Shown one piece after another: positions 18,356 through 30,349 of a stretch of DNA of 37,720 bases. Source of the DNA: Cyanobacteria bacterium GSL.Bin1 (lineage in GTDB: Bacteria; Cyanobacteriota; Cyanobacteriia; Cyanobacteriales; Rubidibacteraceae); NCBI GenBank assembly GCA_009909085.1, contig JAAANX010000064.1, positions 1 through 37,720 on the forward strand, given 5' to 3'. The notes under the pieces are model-generated. The model saw only the letters and a list, made by a program, of their open reading frames with translations, had not been told where the DNA came from and did not search any database. Position 1 is the first letter of the stretch, and the number at the start of each line of letters is the position of its first letter. Both the position numbers and the translations under genes were made by a program.

Positions 18356-19183
18356 TTAGGGGGAAGCGTTCTCTTCGATCAAAAATTTCCAAATTCGCTT
18401 TTCGTAAGCCGTGCCAGCAATAGCAGCAACATCATGATGATGCGCTGTTTCGACTAGCCAGAGTGCTTTACGACTCCTAGCCGCTTGATAGAGCATTTCG
18501 CTCATGTAAGCTGGCACCACTTGATCATCGGTACCATGGATAAAGAAAATTGGGATTTGTAAATCAGAAACTTTCTGGAGAGAATTAAAGCGTTGGGTGA
18601 GAAGCCAGTTAACCGGTAACCAACCATAGCCTTTTTCTTGGGTTGCCATATCGCGGATAGAGGTAAAAGAGCCTTCGATCACCAAGCCGGGAATGTGCGG
18701 TTGGCGAGTCGCTAGTTCTAGCGCGATCGCGCCTCCTAAAGAATGGCCAAATACATATAACTTGTCGGGAGGAACGCCCCGTTGTTCGATGAGATAGCGC
18801 CAAGCCGTTTCTGCATCTTCATACACCCGTTTCTCACTGGGAAACCGCCCTTGGCTCAAGCCATACCCCCGATAGTCAATTAAAAACACTGAAAACCCGA
18901 TGGCATGGTAACGTTGCACCCGGGGAAGGTTGGAGCTGACATTGCCACCATTACCATGTAAATAGAGTAACACCGGTGCCTCTGCCGATTGAGCCGGAAT
19001 CCACCAGCCATGAATTTTTTCTTCTAAAGCCACTGGAATTGTCACTGACTCGTAGGGTAAACCGTAGTCAGCAGGAGTCGCGACAAGCGGCTGACAGGGA
19101 ACAAAAACAATCCGTCTTTGCGCGAGGACTAAACCTAAACAAGCGAGGATATACGCGATCGCGCCGATTTCGAGCAGATACAT
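18356..19183 (-). CDS. Alpha/beta hydrolase, membrane-anchored (Bem46/ABHD13-like)
   Basis: The 275-residue hydrolase has an N-terminal hydrophobic segment (residues 5-22) that probably anchors it or serves as a signal sequence. The oxyanion stretch LYLHGNGGNVSSN lies at 74-86, followed by DYRGYGLSQG, and the nucleophile Ser148 is in GHSLGG. The acid is in IHGTDDQVVP (D219 or D220), and the catalytic His is within AHHHD (248-250). This is the serine aminopeptidase/S33-like branch, usually with esterase activity; the natural substrate is unknown. The gene starts about 30 nt after the gatA stop on the same strand, so the two are likely co-transcribed, without an obvious functional connection. 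Confidence 0.87.
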   Translation of the reverse strand: MYLLEIGAIAYILACLGLVLAQRRIVFVPCQPLVATPADYGLPYESVTIPVALEEKIHGWWIPAQSAEAPVLLYLHGNGGNVSSNLPRVQRYHAIGFSVFLIDYRGYGLSQGRFPSEKRVYEDAETAWRYLIEQRGVPPDKLYVFGHSLGGAIALELATRQPHIPGLVIEGSFTSIRDMATQEKGYGWLPVNWLLTQRFNSLQKVSDLQIPIFFIHGTDDQVVPAYMSEMLYQAARSRKALWLVETAHHHDVAAIAGTAYEKRIWKFLIEENASP

Positions 19184-19213
19184 CAGAGACTTGAGCCAAG
19201 GAACAACGAAAAC

Positions 19214-20674
19214 TTAGGACAAGGGAGGACGCTGCTTATGCCAATTTGTCGATTGTTCATAGGCATAAGCCGTTTGTAATAATTGATCCTCCCGTAATAC
19301 ATTAGCAATCAATTGCATGCCAATGGGTAAGCCCTGAGAATCAAATCCGCAAGGAAGATTCAAAGCGGGTAAACCCGCTAAATTAACAGGAACTGTCGTT
19401 AAATCTGACAGGTACATACTCAACGGATCATCCGTTTTCTCTCCTGCCTTAAAGGCAGTTGTGGGAACAGTCGGACAAACCAATAAATCAACCCTTGCAA
19501 AGGCTCTTTCAAAATCCTGTTTGATCAGCGTCCGCACTTTTTGCGCTTTCAGGTAATAGGCATCATAATAACCAGCAGAAAGGGTATAAGTGCCAACCAT
19601 AATCCGTCGTTTCACTTCTGCTCCAAACCCTTGAGCGCGAGTTTTCGTATACATCGACAGTAAATTTTCTGCTTCCTCACTCCGTTGACCGTAGCGTACA
19701 GCATCGTAACGGGCTAGATTAGAAGACGCTTCCGAAGGCGCAATAATGTAATAGGCTGGTAGCCCATAACGGAAACGCGGACAAGAAACCTCCACCACTT
19801 CCGCCCCAATTGCTTCCAATTGCTCGATAGCAGCTTGCACCGCTGTTTTCACCTCTGCCGAGAGTCCTTCGCCAAAGGTTTCAGTAATGACCCCAACTTT
19901 CAGTTTCGGGCTTTTCGGCAATTCTGGTGTTAGATATTGGGTGTAATCAGGAATTTCAATATCAAGACTAGTGCTATCTGCCGAATCGTGACCCGCGATC
20001 GCGCTTAATAAAATTGCGGTATCTTCGACGGTGCGCCCGAACGGACCAATTTGATCCAAAGAAGAGGCAAACGCCACCAACCCAAACCGAGACACTAAAC
20101 CGTAAGTGGGTTTTAATCCCACCACCCCGCAAAACGAAGCCGGTTGCCGAATCGAACCACCCGTATCTGATCCCAGTGCCACCACACATTCTTCCGCTGC
20201 CACCGCAGCAGCCGATCCCCCCGAAGATCCGCCTGGCACTCTCGATAAATCCCAGGGATTATTGGTGAGCATATAAGCGGAATTTTCCGTCGAACTGCCC
20301 ATGGCGAATTCATCGAGATTCGTTTTCCCAACTAAAACTGAACCGGCTGCCTTTAGTTTCCCCGTGACGGTTGACTCATAAGGGGGGACAAAATTTTCTA
20401 AAATACGAGAGCCACAAGTCGTCGGCACTCCCGACATACACATATTATCTTTGACGGCAATGGGAATGCCTTCTAACAAACCAATGGATTCCCCTGCCGC
20501 AATTTTCTCATCCACTTTTTGAGCTGCTGTTTCTGCATCTTGCGCCATAATGTGAAGAAAACTATGCACCTTCTCTTCCACTGCTTCGATCCGAGCCAGC
20601 GTTTCCTTTGTCACCTCTAGTGCAGAGCGTTCCTTATTCACCAACTGTTGATGCAACTCTCGGATTGATGCCAT
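19214..20674 (-). CDS. gatA: Asp-tRNA(Asn)/Glu-tRNA(Gln) amidotransferase subunit A
   Basis: GatA is the amidase of GatCAB, which releases ammonia from glutamine to convert mischarged Glu-tRNA(Gln) or Asp-tRNA(Asn). The 486-residue protein shows the amidase-signature Ser-cisSer-Lys triad: K75 in PIAVKDN, S150 in [11 protein letters not shown], and S174 in [13 protein letters not shown]. Their spacing is the same as in characterised GatA. The C-terminal half has the typical [20 protein letters not shown] and the [12 protein letters not shown] segment. The start at ATG 20674 gives the expected N-terminus ([11 protein letters not shown]). gatB and gatC are not adjacent, as usual in cyanobacteria where the subunits are scattered. 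Confidence 0.97.
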   Translation of the reverse strand: MASIRELHQQLVNKERSALEVTKETLARIEAVEEKVHSFLHIMAQDAETAAQKVDEKIAAGESIGLLEGIPIAVKDNMCMSGVPTTCGSRILENFVPPYESTVTGKLKAAGSVLVGKTNLDEFAMGSSTENSAYMLTNNPWDLSRVPGGSSGGSAAAVAAEECVVALGSDTGGSIRQPASFCGVVGLKPTYGLVSRFGLVAFASSLDQIGPFGRTVEDTAILLSAIAGHDSADSTSLDIEIPDYTQYLTPELPKSPKLKVGVITETFGEGLSAEVKTAVQAAIEQLEAIGAEVVEVSCPRFRYGLPAYYIIAPSEASSNLARYDAVRYGQRSEEAENLLSMYTKTRAQGFGAEVKRRIMVGTYTLSAGYYDAYYLKAQKVRTLIKQDFERAFARVDLLVCPTVPTTAFKAGEKTDDPLSMYLSDLTTVPVNLAGLPALNLPCGFDSQGLPIGMQLIANVLREDQLLQTAYAYEQSTNWHKQRPPLS

Positions 20675-20894
20675 ACTGTTCCTTAAAATATAGACAGAAA
20701 AAACCTTCCCCAGATTATATCAACTAACCTGACAGGAAGTGGAAGACAAGGAGAGAGGGAGTTGGACAACTCATCAATCATGACCAATAACCGGTCTAAC
20801 AGACACTTAGCAAACTAGCCATTGGTTATTCTCAGCAATGATTGAGAGGTGTTATAACCAGTAAAACATGACGCTATAGGAGAACAATTCAATT

Positions 20895-22139
20895 ATGGAA
20901 GCAGAAGCCGTAGAAGTTGCAGAGCTGCCAAATATCTTAGTTGTCGGTTTATTTTTGATGTTTGGCGGTCGAGCTTATGCCCTTGCTCGCTATCTTCGTC
21001 TCCCTCGCGTCACTTTACTAGTGGTGTCAGGGATTATCATTGGTCCTTCCGTCCTCAACTTAGTTCCTGATGAAATTGTGGACCTGTTTCCCATCATGTC
21101 CTATATTGCCCTCTCCATGATTGCCTTTCGTTTGGGAGAAACTTTTATCAACTTTGATTTACTCAAAAGTGGTCCCCGCATTTTTACAATTTCTCTCGGG
21201 AAAACGATTGTTGCATCAACATTGGTATTTACGATTGCATACTTAATTCAGGATGACTTAGTGTTAGCACTCTTATTAGCTGGCTTAGCCCCTGCTTCAG
21301 CACCCGCAGCAACCCTTGACGTGATCAGTGAAACTAAGGCTAAAGGTGTGCTCACAGACACAATTATTCGCGTTCTTGCGGTTGATAATATTTTAGGAAT
21401 CACGCTATTTAGTATTCTATTGGTTGTTGCCGAAATTTTTGCTGGTGCAGGTGATCCCACAGCAGAATTTTTATCGGGAGCATGGGAAATTGGCGGTGCT
21501 TTTCTCCTTGGCTTAGGCATTGGTTGGCCCATGGCACGTATAGCAGGAGGGTTAAAAAAGGGTAAACCCAGTTTATTAGAAATTACGGGTTTTCTTTTAC
21601 TCTGTGCGGGTCTAGCCTATCAATTGCAAGTATCGTATCTTCTCGCCTGTATTGTTTTAGGAGCAACCGTTGCCAAAAACCGCACTCAACCGAAGCAAAA
21701 TATCTTTTCCACAATTGAAGAAGTCAGCGAACCTTTTTTAGTGATTTTCTTCCTGCTTGCTGGTTGTGAACTCGATGTAACTGCCCTTGCTAGTTTAGGA
21801 TTGATTGGTATTTTATATGTTTTCGCTCGTTGTCTCGGTTTTGTCATTGGCGGTGGGATTGCTGCACGTCTTGTGAAGGCTGAACCTGTTGTCCAAGAAA
21901 ACATTGGTTGGAGTTTATTTCCCCAAGCAGGTGTCGCTTTGGGGTTAGCTGTCTTAACCTTGCCCCATTTTCCGGGTTTAGGTCAGTTTTTAGTCTCGAT
22001 TATTGTCAGTACAACGGTAGTCTTTGAATTGTTCGGTCCCACAGTTACCCAATGGCGTTTATTCAAAGCGAAAGAAGCGGCAGAAGCAGTGGAAGCAACG
22101 GCTTCTGATGACCTGCCGTTTGTTCAAAAAAGTAAATAA
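20895..22139 (+). CDS. Cation:proton antiporter (CPA family)
   Basis: The 414-residue protein is almost entirely hydrophobic, with about 11-13 membrane segments. It resembles the Na+/H+ exchanger domain of the CPA1/CPA2 superfamily (PF00999). Landmarks are YLRLPRVTLLVVSGIIIGPS after the first helix, a central AGLAPASAPAATLDVISETK with the proline-rich unwound-helix region, the Asp pair region AVDNILGITLFSILL, and VIFFLLAGCELDV later. The cytoplasmic RCK/TrkA regulatory domain of Kef-type proteins is absent; the protein ends in a short Glu/Ala-rich tail. It probably exchanges Na+ or K+ for H+ in ion homeostasis, but ion specificity cannot be read. It is transcribed divergently from gatA. Confidence 0.85.
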   Translation: MEAEAVEVAELPNILVVGLFLMFGGRAYALARYLRLPRVTLLVVSGIIIGPSVLNLVPDEIVDLFPIMSYIALSMIAFRLGETFINFDLLKSGPRIFTISLGKTIVASTLVFTIAYLIQDDLVLALLLAGLAPASAPAATLDVISETKAKGVLTDTIIRVLAVDNILGITLFSILLVVAEIFAGAGDPTAEFLSGAWEIGGAFLLGLGIGWPMARIAGGLKKGKPSLLEITGFLLLCAGLAYQLQVSYLLACIVLGATVAKNRTQPKQNIFSTIEEVSEPFLVIFFLLAGCELDVTALASLGLIGILYVFARCLGFVIGGGIAARLVKAEPVVQENIGWSLFPQAGVALGLAVLTLPHFPGLGQFLVSIIVSTTVVFELFGPTVTQWRLFKAKEAAEAVEATASDDLPFVQKSK

Positions 22140-22297
22140 CTTGTTGGTGATTTGTCATTGATTTCCTGATTTAAAGATTCGTGGGATCTCTAATCCTTCA
22201 AGACAGATCATGCCAAAAACTATCTCAAGAAGGTGGTTATGATTGGTTTCAATCACTAAACTGAAAAAGTAAGAATAGATGAAATGGAATTAGAAAA

Positions 22298-22948
22298 ATG
22301 GGAATTCAATTAACAACAGGACAACGCTTTTCTCTGAAAAAACAAGCTCCTGGTTTAAACGCATTACTTTGTGGTTTAGGGTGGGAATTAACACCAAAGA
22401 AAGGTTGGAAAAAGTTGTTTAAGCCAGATTTTGATCTCGATATTTCTGTTTTATGTTTAAACGAAGAAGATAAATTACAAAAAAGTAGCGATGTTGTTTA
22501 TTATGGCAATCTTACTCATCCTTCGGGAGCGATTAGTCATTTAGGCGATAATTTAACTGGGGAACATATAACGCCAAACGCGACAGAAAAACACGAGGAT
22601 GAGGATGAGGATGAAATTATGGATAAAGAACAAATTTTAATCACTCTTCCTCAAGTTCCCAAGCGGGTGCAAAAGTTACTGATTGTGGCAAATATTTATG
22701 AGTCTTCTGCTCGTCGCCAACATTTAGGACAAGTGGACAATGCTTATGTGCGTTTAGTAGATTTAGAACATGAAATTGAAATTGCCCGTTATAACTTGTC
22801 CAGTGATGATTGCTGCAGTATTGAAACAGGGATTATTTTAGCGGAAATCTACCGTCAACCCGATAACTATGAGCAATGGCAAGTGGAAGTCATTGCTAAA
22901 GGAATGAAGATTAATAGTTTACAAGAGTTAGTAGAACAGTATTCTTAA
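22298..22948 (+). CDS. TerD-family stress protein
   Basis: The 216 residues match the TerD domain (PF02342) of tellurium-resistance and general stress proteins, which bind Ca2+. Family stretches are GIQLTTGQRFSLKKQAPGL at the start, FDLDISVLCLNEEDK, the SDVVYYGNLTHPSGAISHLGDNLTGE region with conserved acidic residues, ILITLPQVPKRVQKLLIVAN, and NAYVRLVDLEHEIEIARYNL. Between the GDNLTG region and the second half is a short acidic insertion (EDEDEDE) encoded by three tandem GAGGAT units. The last third (ETGIILAEIYRQPDNYEQWQ) is also family-typical. It stands alone; no other ter genes lie nearby, so tellurite resistance should not be assumed. Confidence 0.88.
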   Translation: MGIQLTTGQRFSLKKQAPGLNALLCGLGWELTPKKGWKKLFKPDFDLDISVLCLNEEDKLQKSSDVVYYGNLTHPSGAISHLGDNLTGEHITPNATEKHEDEDEDEIMDKEQILITLPQVPKRVQKLLIVANIYESSARRQHLGQVDNAYVRLVDLEHEIEIARYNLSSDDCCSIETGIILAEIYRQPDNYEQWQVEVIAKGMKINSLQELVEQYS

Positions 22949-22971
22949 TTTGAGTGGGAATGGGAAAAAAC

Positions 22972-23012
22972 GCGATTGACCTATAAGGTCAGCGATGCTT
23001 CGCATCGATCGC
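22972..23012. repeat. 41-nt nested palindrome (three-way junction), copy 2
   Basis: It has the same architecture as 149-189. Outer arms are GCGAT (22972-22976) and ATCGC (23008-23012). The first hairpin is TGACCT-ata-AGGTCA (22977-22991). The second is CGATGC-ttc-GCATCG (22993-23007). Three stem pairs differ from copy 1 and all remain paired. It overlaps the last codons and stop of the EI24-like gene on the minus strand. Confidence 0.8.
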
Positions 23013-23790
23013 AGAGAAATAGTGTTCCTGCCATAATACACAAAGGAATTGTTAATAAGTTTAAGAGGGGAACACTAATTAGAACTAGGCATAATAAACT
23101 AAAACTACCACTGGCGGGTAAGTTCAGATAAACCATTTTTAATTTTCCCCGGAAGGATAAACGGCGTCGTTCTAGGGTGCTATCAAAACAATCTAGACAG
23201 ACTAAGGTGGCCGTCAGCGTAATTCCGCCAAGGGTTGTTATGGCACCACCGACACCGGGAATGAATCCGATCCCAAATAGAATCATTCCTACCATTAGTG
23301 CGAGCAGTAACTTTTTAATTTCAAAGAGTAAGGCTCGGGCAATATCTTTGAAAACACCCACATCAATAATGGTCACGTTACCGAGGCGTTGTTTTTCCAC
23401 TTGCTCTGATAATTTGCCATACCAGGGGGAACCAATCACACTGCCAAACTGCAAAAGGACAAATCCAATTAGAACTAGTAAAACAAGGGTGAGCAGGGTT
23501 CGCAGTAACCAACTCAAAAAGAGGATGATATATTCTAGAAAACTTAACCAGTTGGGTAAGTCGGCGATGAGTTGGTCTAAACTTTGTGAGAGTTGTACGG
23601 TTAGGGCATCTACCCCCTGCCATCCCCAGTATAAGGAACTCCCGTAAAGGAGGATGCCTAGGATCAAGTTAACGAAAATTGGAATGATTAAATACTGCCA
23701 TAAACGAGGCTTTTGCCAAAGCAGCGCGATCGCGCGTAAGGGATAAGTCGCACCTGTAACCAGTCCAAATCCGCTCAATACCCTCAACAT
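22981..23790 (-). CDS. EI24/CysZ-like membrane protein
   Basis: The 269-residue protein has about six hydrophobic segments and matches the EI24 domain (PF07264), which includes bacterial CysZ-like proteins. The N-terminus MLRVLSGFGLVTGATYPLRA and the central GSVIGSPWYGKLSEQVE are typical of the cyanobacterial members as I recall them. The frame opens at a GTG (23814), but I choose ATG 23790, preceded by AGAGGGGA at suitable spacing. The last nine or so residues (DRCEASLTL) and the stop are encoded inside the dispersed 41-nt palindrome, so the original C-terminus was probably replaced. A sulfate-transport role as for CysZ is only a family hint. Confidence 0.78.
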   Translation of the reverse strand: MLRVLSGFGLVTGATYPLRAIALLWQKPRLWQYLIIPIFVNLILGILLYGSSLYWGWQGVDALTVQLSQSLDQLIADLPNWLSFLEYIILFLSWLLRTLLTLVLLVLIGFVLLQFGSVIGSPWYGKLSEQVEKQRLGNVTIIDVGVFKDIARALLFEIKKLLLALMVGMILFGIGFIPGVGGAITTLGGITLTATLVCLDCFDSTLERRRLSFRGKLKMVYLNLPASGSFSLLCLVLISVPLLNLLTIPLCIMAGTLFLCDRCEASLTL

Positions 23791-23884
23791 CAGTTCCCCT
23801 CTCTTCAAGCTCACTGTAAATTACCATAGCAGTCTTGCCTAAATCCTGAAAACTTGCTAGAATTGTTTCCCGGAATGAAAAAAT

Positions 23885-23957
<73 letters not shown>

Positions 23958-24067
23958 TGATTTTGAAAAATGTACAGTGACAGATTGTTGGATCATTATC
24001 TTGGGGTAATCCGAACGTTACAAAAAAAAGGGATTATTAAAAAGATGTACAATCTTGCAGAATACAT

Positions 24068-24298
24068 CTTCCGCTACTAGAAGAACAAAAAGAGATAGTC
24101 AAGAGAGTAGAAACCTTATTCAAAAAATGCGACCTCATCGAACAACGCTACTAACAAGCCAAAGCCTACACCGATAAACTCACCCAATCCACCTTAGCCA
24201 AAGCCTTTCGAGGTGAATTAGTTCCGCAAGATCCCAAAGATGAACCCGCAGATGTGCTATTAGAAAAAATCAAAGCCGAAAAAGCAGAAAAGGAGTAG
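24068..24298 (+). pseudogene. Type I restriction specificity subunit (HsdS) C-terminal remnant
   Basis: One plus-strand frame encodes the conserved HsdS C-terminal tail: LPLLEEQKEIVKRVETLF, then RY, a TAA stop, QAKAYTDKLTQSTLAKAFRG, and ELVPQDPKDEPADVLLEKI, closing with TAG at 24296. The family consensus has Gln or a similar residue where the in-frame stop occurs (cgctactaacaagcc), so this looks like a nonsense mutation in an already truncated gene. The target-recognition domains and the rest of the system (hsdM, hsdR) are absent. It sits just downstream of tRNA-Thr, a usual integration hotspot, and upstream of the MITE copy. This is a relic, not a functional gene. Confidence 0.85.
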
Positions 24299-24492
24299 AA
24301 AACCAAACGGAAAACAACTAATTCAATATCTTAAGCAGGTTCTTGATACTCCGCCATCGCAGAAAAATATAAACTGCAGCGACGGGAACGGATTATGACG
24401 AAACTTTTCCCAGCGATTGATCGCTCCCCCCAATCCTGCCAAATTGGCCAAAGCAGCACAACTTAACTAGTCAACTATTTTCGCCAGGCTGC
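24299..24492. other. Non-coding scar between hsdS remnant and MITE
   Basis: No gene is supported. A short frame around 24361-24460 (AEKYKLQRRERIMTKLFPAI) looks protein-like and may be more of the decayed island, but I cannot name it. A perfect GCGAT-tg-ATCGC palindrome lies near 24413-24424. Confidence 0.3.
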
Positions 24493-24493
24493 A

Positions 24494-24602
24494 CTAGTAC
24501 TTAACCAAGGAAGTTATGACAGGTGGAAAAGCTCTGGAATGATTGTTATGTCAATAGATCAGAAAGCAATTACCTGTCAAAATTAGTGTGGTGGAGGACT
24601 AG
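24494..24602 (+). mobile_element. MITE copy 1 (109 bp)
   Basis: This 109-bp non-coding element is bounded by CTAG on both sides. Its ends form imperfect inverted repeats of about 31 bp: CTAGTACTTAACCA with the other end's CTAGTCCTCCACCA, both leading to TGACAGGT. A second copy lies inverted at 30817-30925, with 4 differences in 109 positions. It has no coding capacity, so it must be mobilised by a transposase elsewhere. The TA or CTAG target hints at an IS630/Tc1-type parent. Confidence 0.88.
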
Positions 24603-24657
24603 GGAGAGTAGAATAAGGAAAATCCTCCTCAAAGCTAGATTGAGACAATGGTAGAGC

Positions 24658-24704
24658 GAAGCTCCTTCTATATCGCGTAAGCGATTAGAAGAGGGTAGTT
24701 CACA
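24658..24704 (-). mobile_element. IS200/IS605-type end relic, copy 2
   Basis: The 47-nt sequence is homologous to 7331-7377, with the same hairpin (ATCGC/GCGAT inside CTTCTA/TAGAAG) and the same tagttcaca terminus. No transposase sequence is attached here. It abuts the 3' end of cobU, whose stop is 7 nt away. Confidence 0.55.
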
Positions 24705-24710
24705 ATGACT

Positions 24711-25340
24711 TCATGTTGCATTGAGTGGTTGACCGATTTCATTTAAGGGTAAAGCATATCCGCCGGTGATTAAGTAAACTTCTGTTGCCATCTCGCCAAT
24801 TCTGCGGGTTAAATCACCTAGTCGATCGCGAAAAACCTGTCCGCTTTTATACGCTGGAATGACGCCCCATCCCGTTTCTTCTCCCACTAAAATAACCTCA
24901 GCCGAGGTGGTCTCTAAACTCTCTAAAAAATGAGTAACCGTTTTTTCCCATCCTTGATCATCACTGGTTAAATAGTTGGCAACCCAGGTGCCCAGAGAGT
25001 CAATTAACACGCAATTGTCTCCTTTTTCCTGGTTTAAATAGGCGGCTAAAGCAGTGGGGATTTCTTGAGTTGACCAAGATTGAGGACGACGCTTGGCGTG
25101 CTTTTGCAGTTTTTCTTGCCAGGCTGAATCATCGGGATCCGCGATCGCGGTGGCAATGTAAGTAACAGGCTTTGCTGACGCTTTTGCCAACTTTTCTGCC
25201 CATTCACTTTTCCCAGAACTCGCTGGTCCAACAACGAGAATCACTCTTCCTTGCTTATTTTTTATGAGTTCCACTATTTCTATCCTAACGGTTTTAATAC
25301 CAGATTTCAAAAGGCAAAATCTTAATAATTTCTTATTCAT
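24711..25340 (-). CDS. cobU: Adenosylcobinamide kinase / adenosylcobinamide-phosphate guanylyltransferase
   Basis: CobU phosphorylates adenosylcobinamide and then transfers GMP, in the nucleotide-loop assembly of cobamides. The 209 residues show the P-loop GPASSGKSEWAE at 38-49, the RRPQSWSTQEIP segment with the family's R-P-x-x-W-x-T-x-E pattern, DSLGTWVANYL, and VGEETGWGVIPAYKSGQVFR followed by DRLGDLTRRI. The start is uncertain. ATG 25340 overlaps the pcxA 3' end by 8 nt, but the first 28 residues precede the usual family start, so a later GTG (VELIKN) is possible. The overlap points to co-transcription with pcxA. No cobalamin riboswitch is seen upstream. Confidence 0.92.
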   Translation of the reverse strand: MNKKLLRFCLLKSGIKTVRIEIVELIKNKQGRVILVVGPASSGKSEWAEKLAKASAKPVTYIATAIADPDDSAWQEKLQKHAKRRPQSWSTQEIPTALAAYLNQEKGDNCVLIDSLGTWVANYLTSDDQGWEKTVTHFLESLETTSAEVILVGEETGWGVIPAYKSGQVFRDRLGDLTRRIGEMATEVYLITGGYALPLNEIGQPLNAT

Positions 25341-26661
25341 TCATGTTACGATATGTTGCAACTGCTGAAGGAGAAATCCGATTCAAATAGCGAAAAATCC
25401 AATACTTAAAAATCGTATCTAAAATCACAGGAAAGGTGGCAATAAACAAGAAATTAAATTCTCGATTTTCCGGTAAACCGAAGTGTCGTCCAATTTCTTC
25501 GAGAATCACTTCCCAGCCATGAGGAGAGTGATAGCCCACAAACATATCGGTTGACAGAATAATAATAAATGCTTTTGCCGAATCGCTTAAGCCATAAATA
25601 AATTCATCAATAAACGATTTGAGAACAGCAATTTGTTCTTTACTAAAATAAATCACTGCCCCAAATGCAATGACTGAACACAAATCAGCAATAATATTTT
25701 CAATGGCATTGGTACTGCGATGGCGATATTCGTGAGCAATCTCCACTGCCTTTTCTTTTACTTTTTTTTCCATCTCTTCGTCAGATAATTCCGGTTTTAT
25801 CCCCAACATTTCTTGGAAGCGCAATGTCTCTTCAAAGTGCTGTAATTCCATAAGTGCTTCTTCTTCAAAATCACGATTAATAAATAACACCTGTTGCTCT
25901 TCATGAATGAAATAGGTTTCAATGATCGGAGCAATCACAAAAGTTTTCGTGATTTGATGGGTTAAAAGCGGAACAATAATTAAAATCAGTAAAAAGCGAA
26001 TGGAAATTGCGGTTTTATCTCGAGAAGTCCGAAACGTTTTAACCACTTCTTCCTCAGCTTCGGAAGATTTCGGGTCAATTTCTCGTTTAATTCGGTTGAG
26101 TGTTCGCAGCAGCGATCGCGGTAAGACGCTTGTTTCATCAGAAATATTACGACTGCGCTCTGTCGAACTGGACGTCTGTTCTTTAATTGGCGATTTTTCT
26201 GATTTTTCTTCATAAGAAAATTTAACAGAACGTCCCGATGATTCTTGAGCATCAACGGTTAAGTTAGATTTGCCATTGGCTTTCTTTTTAGAATTACCCT
26301 GATTTTCATAGTGAAAAATCACCGATTCAACAAAGTTTAATTTCTCTAAAATAACCGCAGAATTTTTAAAGTATTTATTGCGGGGGAAATCTTGGGATGA
26401 CCATTGAATAAAAGAGCGACTGCTTTTAAACTGTTTAAGCTTAGTTTTGGCAACTTGCAAGTTTTGATTAACTTCATTTTGAAAGTAAGCGATCACTTGT
26501 TCAGAATAAGATGCATTTTCAGGCTGAACTGGCTGCTGCTCAAAATATTCATCTTCGATGACTTTGATCATCAAAGCAGCACGGTAGGCTTGCTCTAAAA
26601 TCTTTTCTGGGGGATCAGAAAACCATTGCTTTAAGTTACGAAACACTCTCGAAAGCTCCAT
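25333..26661 (-). CDS. pcxA: Proton extrusion protein PcxA (CemA homologue)
   Basis: PcxA (CotA) is an inner-membrane protein needed for light-driven proton extrusion in cyanobacteria, homologous to chloroplast CemA. With the ATG at 26661 it has 442 residues, close to the known proteins of about 440. The N-terminal half is hydrophilic and charged (FRNLKQWFSDPPEKILEQA, then a Ser/Lys-rich linker). The C-terminal half has about four membrane segments, including FLLILIIVPLLTHQITKTF, and ends in the conserved GWEVILEEIGRHFGLPEN and DTIFKYWIFRYLNRISP. A TTG at 26676 in frame would add five residues. It overlaps cobU and is divergent from the gene at 26790. Confidence 0.92.
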   Translation of the reverse strand: MELSRVFRNLKQWFSDPPEKILEQAYRAALMIKVIEDEYFEQQPVQPENASYSEQVIAYFQNEVNQNLQVAKTKLKQFKSSRSFIQWSSQDFPRNKYFKNSAVILEKLNFVESVIFHYENQGNSKKKANGKSNLTVDAQESSGRSVKFSYEEKSEKSPIKEQTSSSTERSRNISDETSVLPRSLLRTLNRIKREIDPKSSEAEEEVVKTFRTSRDKTAISIRFLLILIIVPLLTHQITKTFVIAPIIETYFIHEEQQVLFINRDFEEEALMELQHFEETLRFQEMLGIKPELSDEEMEKKVKEKAVEIAHEYRHRSTNAIENIIADLCSVIAFGAVIYFSKEQIAVLKSFIDEFIYGLSDSAKAFIIILSTDMFVGYHSPHGWEVILEEIGRHFGLPENREFNFLFIATFPVILDTIFKYWIFRYLNRISPSAVATYRNMNE

Positions 26662-26789
26662 GCAATCAATAATCAACCATCATAAAGGGACGCTATTCCA
26701 CCTCACCGTTTCTTCGCAAAGGGGAAAGCAATTTTTTTTCGCGGTAAGCTAGAGAGCAGTTGCATCTGGGGGAATTTTAGCAAACATAC

Positions 26790-30039
<3,250 letters not shown>

Positions 30040-30110
30040 GAAAAAACTTTGTTTGGAACCCTTCCCATTCCTGAAACCTTGTGCTAGTATTAATAATTGC
30101 GTGGAAAAAC

Positions 30111-30192
30111 GGGTCGGTGCCCGAGTGGTTAATGGGGGCGGACTGTAAATTCGCTGGCTAAGCCTACGTTGGTTCAAATCCAACCCGGCCCA
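30111..30192 (+). tRNA. trnY(GUA): tRNA-Tyr (anticodon GUA)
   Basis: This 82-nt class II tRNA has the acceptor GGGTCGG paired with CCGGCCC and the anticodon stem GCGGA/TTCGC with loop CTGTAAA (anticodon GTA). A long variable arm (TGGCTAAGCCTACG region) and the T-arm GTTGG/CCAAC with TTCAAAT follow. No encoded CCA is seen. Confidence 0.96.
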
Positions 30193-30203
30193 CTCCTCCC
30201 CAC

Positions 30204-30275
30204 GCCCGTGTAGCTCAGCGGTAGAGCACACCCTTGGTAAGGGTGAGGTCACGAGTTCAAGTCTCGTCACGGGCT
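30204..30275 (+). tRNA. trnT(GGU): tRNA-Thr (anticodon GGU)
   Basis: This 72-nt cloverleaf has acceptor GCCCGTG/CACGGGC, D-arm GCTC/GAGC, and anticodon stem CACCC/GGGTG with loop TTGGTAA (anticodon GGT). The T-arm is ACGAG/CTCGT. It begins 11 nt after tRNA-Tyr, so both are probably processed from one transcript. With the UGU tRNA at 23885, two Thr isoacceptors are in this window. Confidence 0.97.
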
Positions 30276-30349
30276 TTTTCCTTTCCGGTTCTCGCTTCAA
30301 TTTTGATGTATATTTACTAATTAATCGCGCAACTGATCATTATTTTCTT

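Noticed and set aside
25341..25420. Cobalamin riboswitch controlling cobU
   Set aside because: The upstream sequence is the coding end of pcxA and no B12-box motif is seen.
30276..30349. HicA toxin partner of the HicB-like gene
   Set aside because: The space is only 74 bp and no HicA-like frame is visible here or upstream to 30705.
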